The notes: a model not told the origin generated them from the letters alone. 64,000 nucleotides of DNA from Citrus sinensis (GCF_022201045.2 NC_068558.1:2418001-2482000); one strand, 5' to 3'. Positions 40,048-52,257 are shown, counted from the stretch's first letter. Program-made: numbers and translations.

Positions 40048-41434
40048 GGGTTATTTTTACATACCTTTCATGAGTTTTTACGTAATAACAGTTTAATAAA
40101 AAGTATGATAATATTTTTATATCCCTCCCCTGCCATTAGTAATTTCTTCGGTTGGCTGTTTGTAGACTGATAAAATGATAAAATTACCCTTTCAAGTTTC
40201 AAGGCTGAAAAAGTAACCCTAATTAAAAAAGAAAAAAAAAGTTATTCATGTTGGTCAAGTGAAGGGTAGAGATTCCCCTTCTCCTCCAAATCTCTCGCTC
40301 ATTGCCCATTGCACATGAGAATGGGAATGCAGAAGCCATGGAGTAAACATGTCAACTGTACCTTGCCACTTGGACTTTTTTATTTGGGGAAAATACGAAT
40401 TACTGTTTGAAAATGCATTACTTTTACTTTTCATCGATTCTTGTGGGAAATATATTTCTTCCCTTTTCGTTCGGCGATTCTAGTGAAATAAAATTAAATC
40501 AATTAATATAAAAATTAATTTTTCTGCAAATTCAACATACATCGAAACCCATAATCTTTTACAACAAATATCCACAACATGGCAGCACCAATTTTCCAAT
40601 CTTTCGGGTATGACTACAAGTGAATTTCAAGTACAAACACCCACACCCTATTTTCTTTGACTTTTGCCCAGTCCTTTATATAGAGAGAAAAAAAAAAGGA
40701 AAAGAGAGAAGCTCACGGGGAGAGAGAGGAAAGAACCGGCTCTAACCTAACCCGCGATAGTGACCTGGTCAAATCTCCCGTTTCGGGCCACCATTTCGGT
40801 CGAGCTTGGTACCGATTGGAAGCCCTTGAGCCGCTGGTCATCTCCATGCCGTCCTTGCCGCCGGAAAGTGTCCAGAAAGCCACCGATCGAAGCCATGAAA
40901 AGTCACAGAAACGCCACCTCCATTGGCCATGGTTTCGGCAATTTAACTAACCTCTTCTCGGCTCCAATACCGGTCGCGGAACCACGTCGCCGTTTGTACT
41001 AGCTCGTCGGCAGTCTTCTATCAGCATCGAAGCTTGTCTTCTTCATGGGTAAGTTCAAAATGGTGATGATCAAGATCCTCAAACTCAATAATACTCGCTT
41101 GTTTTCGCACTTAAGCTGCTGAGGGGTGAATGTTGCGTGAGTGTAAATCATTTTGCATAAGATTTACACTTTTGTGAAGAGATTTTTTTTTTTGGATAAT
41201 GAAATAGACTAGGTAATAGGGTGATGCAGTAGGTATTTCGCGCTTACCAATGCCACTCCTGCTAACTTTTTAAGTTTTTTAAATGTTAAAATGTGCTTTT
41301 ACAATTGTAGCCTTATATATTGATACTATACTGACAGAAATACTAACAGCAGGAGAGAAATGTAATAATCCTATCATATTTTCTATTAAACTGTTATTAC
41401 GTGAAATGTCAAGAGAGGCATTTAAAAATAGCCC
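40048..41434. mobile_element. Mutator-like element, second copy type
   Basis: The left end GGGTTATTTTTA and the right end read inward, GGGCTATTTTTA, begin inverted repeats of about 100 bases. These share ACGTAATAACAGTTTAATA and ATATGATA-like blocks and have about 70 percent identity. The terminus matches that of the element at 7345-8894, so they belong to related families. The interior, about 40730-41060, is GC-rich and includes ACCGATTGGAAGCCC and CCATGCCGTCC but shows no transposase. Flanking target duplications no longer match, so this is older than the first element. Confidence 0.7.
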
Positions 41435-42269
41435 TACTCCAAAACAATAATACCCCGCGTGACAATGACATTGCTCTTATGAGACTAAACTTGGGTATTC
41501 ATTCATTTGTCATCTTTACAATTTGCGCAATACGCCAAGTTTTATAATAAATAATTATAAATTTGTAAAGATCGCCCGCCGTCCATTCATGAATATTATT
41601 TTATGAACGCAACCTAAATGGATTAGGCAGGCACTCACTCTTAATATCTTTTTGTTTTTGGAACATGCACTTGTAATACATGGATTCCTCCTCATTCCTC
41701 AACCAAAAAGGCAAATAAAGTAAGTTGGTAGTATGACACATGTTTTCATTTATTAATTATTTAAGGTCTCGGTAGTTGGTATTGTCAAACAAAAAAAAAA
41801 GTGTTGGTAGTTGGTAGTAAAGAACAAAAACTTATTATCCAAAGTGCAGATTTTATAATGGATAAGGATCCGTTTAATATTAGTTGAAATAATTTAAATC
41901 TGTCAAAGCTGAAACTAGTGCATATCATTCTAAAGAATGGATAAGGTTGATTTAGATTAATTCGATGTTTTTTGAATTAGCTTCTTAGGTGAGTTAGTTA
42001 GCCAAGCAAGCTAAACGACTCCAGTTCAGTTGTGCGGATGGTGTGGAGCTCCTTCAAAGCAACTGAGACAAAGGTAGTTTTTGAACAGCTGTGGTTGTTC
42101 CGGTGCATAAACTAAGCTGTTGTTAGTGCTAATTGCTGTGATGAAGTGAAAGCCTATTGTATTCACATGAGCTTTTAGAAAAAGAAAGGTGCATTGAGCT
42201 CTACGAAGAACGCAGCATCGACGTTCATGGATATGCTACGTTCGATCATAACCATCACCTTTTGCATTT
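41435..42269. other. Intergenic DNA and 3' flank of TFIIB
   Basis: AT-rich, with no recognised gene. The last part is the likely 3' UTR of the minus-strand TFIIB gene. Confidence 0.4.
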
Positions 42270-45200
42270 TCAGAGCTTTAGATTCTTCATATCTTCCTCA
42301 TTGGCAAACCAGTCTGGTATTATCCGTGCCAAATGAGGGAAAAGATCTTTGTAGACATTCTTGATGGTCCCTTCTGCCACTCTCGTAACAATGGAGATCT
42401 CTGCAAAAACAGGGGCATGAATGGCATCTGAGTAAGCATAATTTCTAAAAGAATTGATAGCTTTCTAACCTTTGAGAGGCTTTGTGTCATTTGATAGCTG
42501 AGTTATGATGTAAATAACAGCTGCCGCCACTGAGATCGGGCTTCTCCTGTGAAAGCAAGCAAGAATTTTGTTTTACCCAAAGCCAATGACACCATCTACA
42601 TACACTATTCATTTATATTAATTTTCTAATGGAGTTGTTAAAAAATTTCACAGAGAGAGGGAGAGAGAGATAAATAAACAAATAAATAAAACAGCTCCAC
42701 AGGTTATCTGATGCTTCCTTTCATTTGACAAAAAGGCAAATGTTCATTAACAGCTTCTATGTCTATGATCCAAAGCCATGTGAAGATCTACTGAAATGAA
42801 GTTAGACAAACTCAATCAAACAAGAGAAGACCACATGAAATAAACTCATTTCTCTCCCCCACCACGACTCCTTTCTTTCTTTCTTATATTTTTCTTCTTC
42901 AAAGATAATTATGTGTTCATAGGGTTCAACTAATATATTCTTAGTATCCATAACACCGAAATGTATAAATGCATCTCATAAAAGCCCAAACTATAAGTTG
43001 AATGTTAGTTTCTACCAAGAAAAGTGAAAAGAAAACCAGAATTAACCTTATGTCGAGATCTTCAGATTTCTGAACAGCCTCTTGAGCAGCCTTAACAGCT
43101 TGATTCGTCATTCCAAGATTGGAACAAAAACGTCTCTATAGATTGAAGATAAAATTTATGTAAATGGATGCATTGGATTAGACAGATAAGGCCACAAGGA
43201 ACAAAAAATCATACACGAAGAAAAATCCAATACGAACAGAAAGAAAAAATTTTTAAAAATATTCAACAAAAATATCACCAGATAATCTGAAGCATGTATA
43301 GTTCCCATTTCCACAGATTGACCCATTTCTGCTTCTAGGTGTTTCACGATGAATTCTTTTGCCCGTCCTATTTCTTTCTTTGTTGTCCCATTAGCAACAG
43401 AACAAAATTCTAGTTGAAATCTATGTAGTTAGCATATGAAACCTTACAATGCAAAGCGGAAGATCAAGAAAATTTTTAGAGAAAGTTTGCTCAGTACCTT
43501 TCACAGTCCTGGGTTTGTTTTCTTGTCGGCAAGCAATGTAGAGGCAAGCAGCCACAATTGCTTCCTGATTTCGTCCTCTAAGAGGTTTTTGATCTTCTAC
43601 CTTCTTATAGATTTCATTAGCTCGATCCTTAAAGTCATAAGTAGAAACAGTTAGCAGATGATAAAAGCTCTAAAACAAAAAGATTGGACCAAACCGTTTG
43701 AAAGTAGAAACCAGCATAGCATGTTCGAGAAAGGAAAGATAAACTAAAATATGATAGCATATATAAATCCCAAATAGAAGCATAAATACTAAAATATCAG
43801 ACAAAATAATTCTAAAAAGATATATGCTAGCCAAATTGTGGTTTAATCAATTGATAATCAATGATGAAGTTCTGAATCTTTTGTGTGAAGCTTTGTGTGT
43901 TTTGACCACACTACTTAACATTCCACAGTTTACCCTAAGATCACGATTGATTCATCTATGAATGCCATGTTTGTATCTTTCAGTTCCTCAAGCCTGAAAT
44001 TTATACACGTATGATAACAACAACCATAAATTGAATGTTGGCCCGAGTGCCTTAACTGGAGTAAATTTGACAATACCAACAAAGCTAGTTGGCATTGAGA
44101 AGGGTATAGCTTAAGCAGAAGGCTAATTAAACTCTTCCTTTATTGAACTCTTATCATCCCACCTCTTTCACTCTTTCCTAACCTTCATCTTTATCCTACC
44201 TGAGCTCTGTCTAAGACAAATCAAACATCACTTTCTAACCTCCATTGCCAGTGTTCTTTATAATATTAAGTTCACTATGAAATTCAGGACTGCCAACCCA
44301 ATTGGGTGAATGGACACAAGAATCCTCGTATTCAGGCAGAATCAATTTCCAAGAAGTATACAAGAAAAATTCAAATGCACAAATGCACACATGGTAACAG
44401 AGCAATCAACAGTATGTCTGAATAGTGAAGAAGCAATAGCACCAGTAATTCTATATTTTAAAAAAAAGAAATTATTACATATACTAAATACCTTTATGGT
44501 TGTAACAAGTCCCAACCTGAAACACCCATATCTTGCATCAGCTATAACAGCAATTTATTCAACTATGAAGAACCAATATTTTCATCAGGAAAATGACTCC
44601 CAGAAAAAAATATTTCAATGACTCACTAAGCAAAGCATAATGTAGTGTACAAGTCTAAAGCTGAGGAATATTCAAGAATGAACTTGGGAAACAAAAATGC
44701 TATTCATTGAAAGTCTCAGCAGTTTATGCTCAAGGTATACGCGAAAACACAAACAATGAGGTAAAGTCCGTCCCCTGGAGGCATATCAGAAAAATAAAAA
44801 AAACATGCTCCTCCTTAACTATACAAAAGTTTGCTTACTACTTGAACAATGTCATGCAGCAAGCGTCTTGTATTTCTGTCTTTAGTTAAAAATCTTAAGT
44901 TATATATTAAAAACTATTGATCTTCGAATTGCAGGTCATTTCAGATAAGAATAAGACAATCCTCATCAAGAACATCTAGTATAGCAAAATGTCCACCAAT
45001 AAAGTAAGCACTGGACTGCAAGAGTGAGACGCAACAACATGTGCACGTTAAATTAAATAAAAATTAAAATATAGAGTCTCTCTCACAGAATGCTGCAAGC
45101 AAGAAACATATTGCATAATGCCCATCTATAATCATTTCATATATAGAATTGCATACATATATACATACAGTTGGCCCAACTAAACAGCTCATTAGATTAT

Positions 45201-45697
45201 TGAAAACTGAAAACGATTTTCACACAGCAAAATTAAGGAAAAAAAAACTGAAAAAAGGGGAGGGGTGGGGGCCAGCCAATGCAAAATAAAAAAAAAATAG
45301 AAAGGAAGAGAAAAATGCAAGATTTAAATTTAGAATTACACCTATCAGACATGGCAGAAATAGACTTGAAGGCCTGAATAAGGTTCCTATCAGGATGGGA
45401 ACTGCGGGCCTGCAACTTGCCAAGGGAGCCAGACAAAAGCTCAGTGGAGCCGCCAGCAGTAGGCTTGGCAATAACAGTGGATAGGCCGCCGCCGCTCAAG
45501 AGAGGGTTGAGGGGCCCACCGACACGAACGGGGTCGTGATCGGAGGACTCGTTGGCGAAAATACGCCATTCGGAGGTTTCGTCGACGGAGTAGGCCTCCA
45601 AGACGAGACCGCACTCAGAGCAAATGGTGTCGCCGGCCGAGTGGTCGAACACCACTTCCGTCAGTCGCTTGCAATCTGCGCAGTACGAGTCCGCCAT
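42270..45697 (-). CDS. TFIIB: Transcription initiation factor IIB (7 exons)
   Basis: On the minus strand the coding exons are, in order, 45697-45342, 44516-44492, 43627-43498, 43409-43279, 43135-43047, 42546-42470 and 42400-42270; they sum to 939 nt, or 312 aa, the normal plant length. The N-terminal zinc ribbon has C6, C9, C26 and C29 (YCADCK, ICSECG), followed by the B-finger region (SEWRIFANE). Two cyclin-like repeats follow. The first includes [20 protein letters not shown] and [17 protein letters not shown]; the second includes [20 protein letters not shown] and YIITQL. The C-terminus is [16 protein letters not shown]. The protein bridges TBP and RNA polymerase II at promoters. Exon 2 is a 25-nt microexon encoding LGLVTTIK across the junction. 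The start ATG gives [10 protein letters not shown]. Confidence 0.95.
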
Positions 45698-45740
45698 AGG
45701 AAGAAACAAGGAAACAAGGAAACGAGAAAGAGGTTTAAAG

Positions 45741-45775
45741 TTTCAGTTTCAGTTTCAGTTTCAGTTTCGGTTCAG
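45741..45775. repeat. CAGTTT hexamer repeat in the TFIIB leader
   Basis: Five imperfect copies of TTTCAG lie about 45-80 bases upstream of the TFIIB start codon, so in the transcript the repeat reads CTGAAA. It is presumably in the promoter or 5' UTR. Confidence 0.75.
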
Positions 45776-46764
45776 CAGCACTGAATAAATCATAAATGCG
45801 CGTGTGCTTTCGTTCTTGTTGCTGCTGCTGGCTGCTCTTACGAGTCTGCTCTGATGCGTCTGTGCAAGTGAGGCGTTTTATTTGTGATGTGATTATTTTA
45901 TAGTGGGGCCATCCGCGCTTCAGTGGGGGTTCCTGCCAGCTCATTCTCTCTGTGAAAAGTAATAACTATTTACGAGAATGGCCCGAGTATTTGTCCTAAT
46001 TTATAAATAGTGGTCCAATTTTGATTCCTTCTTTTCTTTTAGTACCCAAATTATGATGATTTTGGCAAGCGGGTTGTTTTATAGATCGGTCCTAATTTTG
46101 GATATTTTCTTTAAATTTTCTAAACGTACGCCGTAGATATTTTTTATGACTCACAATCATACGAGTGGAATGAAATGATGATTCTCATGCGTTAGGTGCA
46201 GAGTTCTGCAACTTAATTTTTTTATTTTTTATTTTATTAAACATGTAACAAGCACGTCTCTTTTTTGTTCATTTTCATAACACTTTTTTCTCTCACTGAT
46301 TGACAATCGCAGAGCGAGCCAGCAGACGATCTCTGATTCTCAGTCATCCTACAAATGTCCAAGCCACAGAAAATTGTGGCTACTTTCATTTAAATATTCC
46401 TCATTCCTCTGAAAGTACTAACAATATAAACTCGTTTTACATGAATATGCCTTAACAAGGTAAACAAAAACCAACCCTAGTTGAGGATTCTCGACTTTTA
46501 CGATAAGGTGGAGTAATAACTAATAAGCGAGTTCAAGTATGTCGAACAAGCCAGCCACGTGAGAACTCATACTCTCACAATTCGAGTTGTCATATTGTAA
46601 TACGGGCACTTAATTTCTCTCTTAATTAAGTGAAGATATTTTTTTTCTTTACTACAAAGTGCGAGCAGATTAAACGTTTCTTAAATATTAGTTAGAATAA
46701 AAATCTGAATAAAGTACTAGTAGGCTAATATGCGAGTAAATTAAACCTGTTTTGAATATTAGTG
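45776..46764. other. TFIIB promoter region and intergenic DNA
   Basis: The first few hundred bases upstream of TFIIB hold its promoter. The remainder is AT-rich DNA with no recognised gene. Confidence 0.4.
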
Positions 46765-46915
46765 GGACTTGGCTATGTTGCAATAGTGGTACCGTGCTAC
46801 AGCTACAACTAGTCATTAGATCCACTTGGATCTACTGTTACACCCTCCATCCAAGTGGATCCAATGGCTGGTTGTAACTGTGGCACGGTACCACTGTTGC
46901 AACATAATCAAACCC
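46765..46915. mobile_element. Foldback MITE with 9-bp target duplication, copy 2
   Basis: Arms of about 55-60 bases are inverted copies. The left begins GGCTATGTTGCAATAGTGGT and the right, read inward, has TTATGTTGCAACAGTGGTAC. The arms share GGTACCGTGC-like and CAAGTGGATC-like blocks. The 9-bp sequence ATATTAGTG flanks both sides (46756-46764 and 46916-46924). The architecture and the TATGTTRCAA-type terminal motif match the element at 4399-4526, although the internal sequence differs. Confidence 0.72.
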
Positions 46916-47089
46916 ATATTAGTGAGGGTAAAAATTCGAACATAGTAATAGTAGTCTAATTTGTAAAAATCTGAGCATACTTTATAAGATTTAATGTATG
47001 TAAACTAATTTAACGGATGTGGCCAGGTTCAACATTTAATTTATAGTCTTAACTCATTTCACTCGTAATACCAGAAACTGAGGGACTAG

Positions 47090-47494
47090 TGTTGAGTAAC
47101 AAAAGAGTACCAGCTGGGCATATCCCCATTTCCTTCCTGGGGGTGAATCTCCTCGACTGAATGGTATGAGCAGATTCCTGGCGGCGTATACTTTATGGAG
47201 CACAACCCGACCAGAAAATGAGTACCGGCCAGAAGCTTGTCACCCAAAAAGAGGGCACGATCTCGCAAAAACGCGACAGTTTTGCCACGCTCTAAGCCGC
47301 TGGGGAGAACACGATGCCCCACGTTTACCCACGTTTGATTGTTGAGACTCGTTAAGGCCCTTGATCGCCCGAGAATGACGGGCATGGAAAATGCTCTATG
47401 AACGTGGGGCGATTGCCTATAAAAGCCGGGAAAATCAATTGAGAAGGGATGGACAAAAAACAGAGAGGAAAAACTCTGCCAAATTGGTATCAGA
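47090..47494 (+). mobile_element. Possible LTR-retrotransposon fossil (end repeat plus primer site)
   Basis: This is a low-confidence call. The block begins TGTTGAGTAAC, holds a TATAAAAG box near 47418, and is followed by TGGTATCAGA at 47485-47494, the form of a primer-binding site complementary to initiator methionine tRNA. Base composition is GC-richer than its surroundings. No matching second end repeat and no protein-coding part were found nearby, so it would be a broken remnant, probably Copia-like. The age cannot be judged. Confidence 0.3.
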
Positions 47495-47885
47495 ATTTAA
47501 CTCCATAACAGCCTTCAACACACTTTTCTTTAATAACATTTCTGTTAGTGTGCACGAACTTAAATTACACAGTTTTTTCGAAAGCCCCGCATAATGGCTT
47601 AAGCATCGAAGTGTTTTCGCCGGAAAAACCACCGGCACATCTGATTTGTTTCTGTGAACACAGATCTTGAAAGAGGAAGAAAATGATTTGAGTCTCAAGA
47701 ATCTGAGAAATTGAAGAAGCTTGTGGAGTGCAGCGTTTTCATCGTTGTCAGTACAACCGTTGGTGAGCCAATCTGATCAGGCAAATGGAGACAAGATTTC
47801 AGCATCAACAAGTAGTATATAAAAATATGCTGCTAGGTAGGTAGCTAGGTAACTTTAAAACTAATTACAGAAAGAAAAATTGAAT

Positions 47886-48851
47886 CTACAGTGGAAAATA
47901 ATCCTTCTCAGCTTGTCTGCTCCACAGATAATAAGCAGCATAAATCCATTGTGGATGCACCAAAAACTTGTTGTGTTTCTCCGCCAACCGACGACCTTTT
48001 GTTCCTGGCCTTGATGAGACGGAGACCACTTGTGTCACCGACAAGTTGTACACATCCGTGCATACAGCACCCAACTCACCAGCCCTCCATTTGAGTAATG
48101 GAAATTCAAATTCCTTATCATCAACATCCCTGCTAAAGAACAATGTGCATCTTGCAAGAATCTGCCTCCGAATTTTCCCCAAGAAACACCTAACATCTCT
48201 GCAAACCGGATTCTTAAAAAACAACCCGTGAACTGTTTTCAGAACTCGAAGAACATTCACAAGTGCCCCATTCAACTCGTTCTCATCAGTGTTCCTCTCA
48301 GAAAAGGATTTCTGAAGAATATTATTCTTCTTATTTCTTCTCTCTTTAAAATAATTATAACTCCCCACCAACATGAGATGCTCTTTATGATCCTTCCAAA
48401 CCTTCTCCGTGTCATCAACGATGACGACACCCCATTCTTGTCCCAGAACCAAATCACCGCTCTTCTTTCCCTTTTCTTTAAAATCTTCGCGTGTTATCAA
48501 TCTCGACCTGATGTGGTACTCACACTTAGGATCAAGCAATTTAGCCATCATCACTGCGTATGATCGAATCCCCGTGGTACATAAATAAATGTCATACATC
48601 TTGCTCGCTTCTTTGAGAAATTTTCGGATGTAAGGCCTTACCTTGACCAAAAACAACTCACCATAAGGCCGTAACTTGACCAAAAATAACTCACCAGCCA
48701 TCTTAAACAGGTCACCGTCTGATGCTAGTTTCATCAAATATTCACGATCTTTGGAAGCTAAAATATCGATGTCTACTGCATGCAGCAAGGTATGATCTAA
48801 GTCCAGCACTAAGTGGAGTTTCTTCTGCCGATACACCATCTCCGAGTTCAT
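47886..48851 (-). CDS. FCP1/CPL4-like CTD phosphatase with BRCT domain (intronless)
   Basis: A single minus-strand frame of 321 aa runs from the ATG at 48849-48851 to TAG at 47886. Residues about 11-190 form the FCP1-type haloacid dehalogenase fold. The catalytic motif DLDHT is at 17-21, CTTGIRSYA follows, and the second acidic motif VDDT is at 145-148. Residues about 222-318 resemble a BRCT domain (HGLFFKNPVC, then the WIYAAYYLW end). Enzymes of this type dephosphorylate the C-terminal domain of RNA polymerase II. It is shorter than CPL4 and has no intron, so it belongs to the compact intronless relatives of that family. It carries an in-frame 11-residue duplication, GELFLVKLRPY/GELFLVKVRPY, at 53-74. 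A near-identical partial copy lies at 63.5 kb. Activity is unproven. Confidence 0.85.
   Translation of the reverse strand: MNSEMVYRQKKLHLVLDLDHTLLHAVDIDILASKDREYLMKLASDGDLFKMAGELFLVKLRPYGELFLVKVRPYIRKFLKEASKMYDIYLCTTGIRSYAVMMAKLLDPKCEYHIRSRLITREDFKEKGKKSGDLVLGQEWGVVIVDDTEKVWKDHKEHLMLVGSYNYFKERRNKKNNILQKSFSERNTDENELNGALVNVLRVLKTVHGLFFKNPVCRDVRCFLGKIRRQILARCTLFFSRDVDDKEFEFPLLKWRAGELGAVCTDVYNLSVTQVVSVSSRPGTKGRRLAEKHNKFLVHPQWIYAAYYLWSRQAEKDYFPL
48631..48696. repeat. 33-bp tandem duplication inside the CTD phosphatase gene
   Basis: The units are 48631-48663 and 48664-48696 and differ at three bases. The length is a multiple of three, so the reading frame stays open and the protein gains 11 residues between the catalytic motif and the CTTG block. 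Confidence 0.9.
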
Positions 48852-50800
48852 TTGTTTCCAAAGAGTAACTTTGTCTCTGCTAATTAAGCTTTAAACCCTC
48901 GACTAAGCAGTTAAATGATAAGCCATATCCCTTTGCTATTGTTCGTGCACAAGATAAGCACACTCCATGGTAAACTACGGGATGTGAACAAGGGGGTGAT
49001 TTTTGGACATAAGGGGATGAAGAAGAAGAGGACTGAATATGCATACTGAGATTAATTTGGTAAGTGCAATAGAATTTATGAATAAAGTTTATTATGTAGC
49101 GCGCGCATATATATATATATATAGGGTCGGCCTAAGTTACATTTAATGCAACTTACGGTCAGCCCGTAAAATTTCATCTACTCCTATACTCTATGTTATT
49201 TAATTTTTTATTCTAAAATTGAACCATCATTGGCTTACAATATGAGCAATCCAACGGTGGACAGATTTTACGCTTATAACCGGTTACCGAACCACTATTA
49301 ACAGGCAGTTATGAAAGCTAATGTTCACGTAGCACCCTTACTTTTAACTGAATTTCAAAATAATCAATTCAAATTAGAAAACTATTAAAGATCCCCTTTA
49401 ACTTTGCAATGAAAAATATGCTTAAATTACGTAATTTCTAAGCTAATGAGAATAATATTTATATTAAAATAAATCATAAATTAATTATATTATTTTAATA
49501 TGACATTATAAGTCTTTTTATTAAAAATTATTTAAAACATTTTTTGTTAATTGTATAATATTACAATGCAGTTCAAATGTAGCTAAATCATATTACCCCT
49601 AAATATTTGAAAGAGAAAAAACCCATAATGCCCATTAAGGAAATCCCTACTTGCCAATATCGAAAGTAAAATAATTTTCCATCCAACCGTTGGATAGTTC
49701 TCAAATAAATATATTATTGATAATACCAAGCTACATAATTCCCAATAAAATATTATTAGTACTACCAACTAATATTAGTAGTGCAATTAGATCACATTAT
49801 AAGGACACCGTGAAACATCTAAATATTAGAATAATACTCACGAATAATCTTATGTAAATTATTTCAAGCAACTTTATGTGAAATTAAGTAAATTATTCTA
49901 TATAGCATTACCATATTTATTCCTTTGTGCTATAATATTTCTATGTTTATATTTATCACTATTTTCAAGCCACAATAATTTCTGTAAATAGTTGTAATAG
50001 ACATTTATATATGTAATGTTAATATTTGATCTTAATTTATCAGTGTTATCATGATTAATGAAATTATAACACAACTTTATAATTGATGTTATTAATAGCT
50101 ATCATTGTTAGCCATTACTATCATTATTATTATTAGAGTTAGGAGTTGCTAGAGTCAAAATATAATTTTGTAACCACTACACCCTCTAGAATTCGGATTA
50201 TAGCCAAACAGAAATGGCAGTGTTAGCCATTATTAATTTGATTAAATTAAACTCAATTATGATACTTATTATCAATTTTATGAATTATTTTATCAGAATG
50301 TGTGTAATTGTGTATGGTGTGGCCCATATTTAAGATTATTTTCCTATTATAATTATTATTTTTTTAATAAGACAATGATTTTGTTAGTTATCATTACAAT
50401 TCTCATTAACCAAATTCTATTACGTAACTAGCAATATAATATTGATAATTATAAATTCACAATAACTGAATTTTAGTAATATCCATATTAAAGAAAAAAG
50501 AACATTGAATAATATTTTTTTTTTCATATTTTACAATCATATAATCTAGACATGATAATTATATTTTTAGATTTATACCAAATTAATTTGTGTAATAACG
50601 CGCAACGGAGGTGGCTACATGAAATATATATACTAATTGATGTGCAATTCATTCATAGGCATTATAAAGTTCATTCACTATTAATACATAATAAATCAAT
50701 TGTCATTGAAATGTAACTGTTTAAAAATTAGTATTATGAACAGAACTTTATTGTTAATAATGAAATAAAATAAAATAAAACGACTCTTTTTTTCTTGGGA
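48852..50800. other. AT-rich intergenic DNA
   Basis: The first 100-200 bases should be the promoter of the CTD phosphatase-like gene. A short AT dinucleotide run lies near 49107-49123. From about 49130 a stretch containing GCAACTTACGGTCAGCCCG and later CAACGGTGGACAGATTTTACG resembles common plant MITE ends, but no boundary was fixed. The rest is very AT-rich with no gene. Confidence 0.4.
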
Positions 50801-50810
50801 TAAGGAGTCT

Positions 50811-50994
50811 TTTTTGTTTTGTTTAAATCACCCGGTTTCCAGCGACTGCATTGAGCCCCCACTAATCCGGATTCGGGGTGTAGTCACAGTTAAGGCTCCT
50901 TATTCCTCCCAAATGGTGTGTTTAGTGGGGATCGAACCCGAAACTCTTCCCACTTACCCAACCTGTGCCACCAACTGAACCACGACCGTTTGGT
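50811..50994 (-). mobile_element. tRNA-derived SINE with target duplications
   Basis: Read on the minus strand, the element starts near CGGTCGTGGTTCAGTTGGTG, which resembles a tRNA A box. It has GGGTTCGATCCCCAC, a good B box, about 40 bases later. The 3' part contains GGATTAGTGGGGGCTCAATG and CCGGGTGATTTAAAC, then A-rich sequence, as in Au-type plant SINEs. TAAGGAGTC followed by a T-run is present on both sides (from 50801 and from 50995), forming a target duplication of about 15 bases. The element is about 185 bases and complete. Confidence 0.85.
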
Positions 50995-51010
50995 TAAGGA
51001 GTCATTTTTT

Positions 51011-51791
51011 TATTTAGTGGCAAAACTACCGCCATAATGAAATATTTTTCAAACCTATTTTTTTTACTAAAAATATAAATACTTCGTATTTTTCTACTTC
51101 AAAAACCCTAGCCACTCTATCGATTCATCCCTCACACTGACACATACAATACGATCACCAACCACGAGAGCAGCCACCGCCGGATGTCGTTGTTACCAAT
51201 ACCCAATACCCAGTTCAGGTAATCATTCAAAAAAAATTTCATTTTGTTGTTCACTATCAACTAATTCAGCTGAAATCCGACACCTACCAGAAGGCCTTCA
51301 ATTTGTACCCATTAATATGAAGAAAAGTTTTGATATCATTGCCATGTTTATGATCATTCTGGTGACTTGTACATCTCAAGTATCATTTGCTTAAATAATA
51401 CCTATGTTTAGTTGAAAATGCTAGTCTATGATGACTCTTCAGGAGAATCTAATGATCTTAACAAAGCTGGGTTTATAATTCTTGTCGAATGGTATCCAGT
51501 ATAAGTAAATGATGTATAACTATTTGTTTGATGTACAATTATTTGTTATGAATAATGATGTACACATATACAATATACGACTGCTTCTTTACATTTCTTC
51601 ACAGATTCATTACTGAACAACCAAATTAACAGCCGCTGTCACTACATTAACACACTCGCTTAAGTTTTTTCAGAGAAGGTATTTTCCGATGCTGACTCCA
51701 TATTTCTATTGTCTGTGATATTGAATGACTTTTCATGGGGTCTGTTAATTTTTAATTTAATTTTCCATCCGTTGGATGCGAATATTAATTT
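51011..51791. other. Intergenic DNA before the F-box relic
   Basis: A short ATGTCGTTGTTACCAATACC at 51184 with a GTAATC donor-like end could be a small upstream exon. No matching downstream coding was found. The remainder is unrecognised. Confidence 0.35.
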
Positions 51792-51887
51792 ATGAATGAT
51801 GATCTAGTCTTGCGGCAACTTCCGCACGAAATTCTTGTTGAAATTATCAGTCGGTCAAGTCTGACGGAATCTGCAAGCTCTTGGTAA
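51792..51887 (+). pseudogene. F-box gene N-terminal fragment
   Basis: The frame reads MNDDLVLRQLPHEILVEIIS followed by RSSLTESASSW and then TAA. LPHEILVEIISR is the start of an F-box, the SKP1-binding segment of SCF ubiquitin ligases. The TAA overlaps a GTAAAC donor-like site, so it could be an exon end instead of a stop, but no following exon was recognised. An F-box/LRR-like relic lies 11 kb downstream, beyond the germin-like array. Confidence 0.55.
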
Positions 51888-52257
51888 ACGTTTTACGAAT
51901 TCATCATTAGCTTGACCTAGTTCTCCTGTAAAGCGTATTTAATTAATTTCAAACCTTTTTCTAGTAGCTACATATAAAAGGCTACACTTTATATCCCAGA
52001 ATCAGATACCCAAAAACAGCAAGAAATAACTTCTACGACGTCGCATTCATTCAAAAAAAAAAATTTTGCCGCGTCTATAATTTTTTTTTTTTAATCGCCA
52101 TGTCAAATTAAAGGCAGCTTGAATCTTTATTAACACAAAGAATTTACAAAGTCAGAAAAGCCATCTAACGATCTCATCCTGATTCTGATCCTACAATTTG
52201 CCATTATTTTACTAAATTCAAAGTAATGTTAATCACGCTTTCAGACTCCAAGAGTAG

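Noticed and set aside
40760-41002. GC-rich 80-residue frame inside the second Mutator-like element
   Set aside because: It starts with a non-ATG codon or weak context and no domain is recognisable; it may be captured sequence but not a gene.
47086-47385. 99-residue minus-strand frame
   Set aside because: It overlaps the possible LTR fossil and has no recognisable domain; composition is explained by the repeat.
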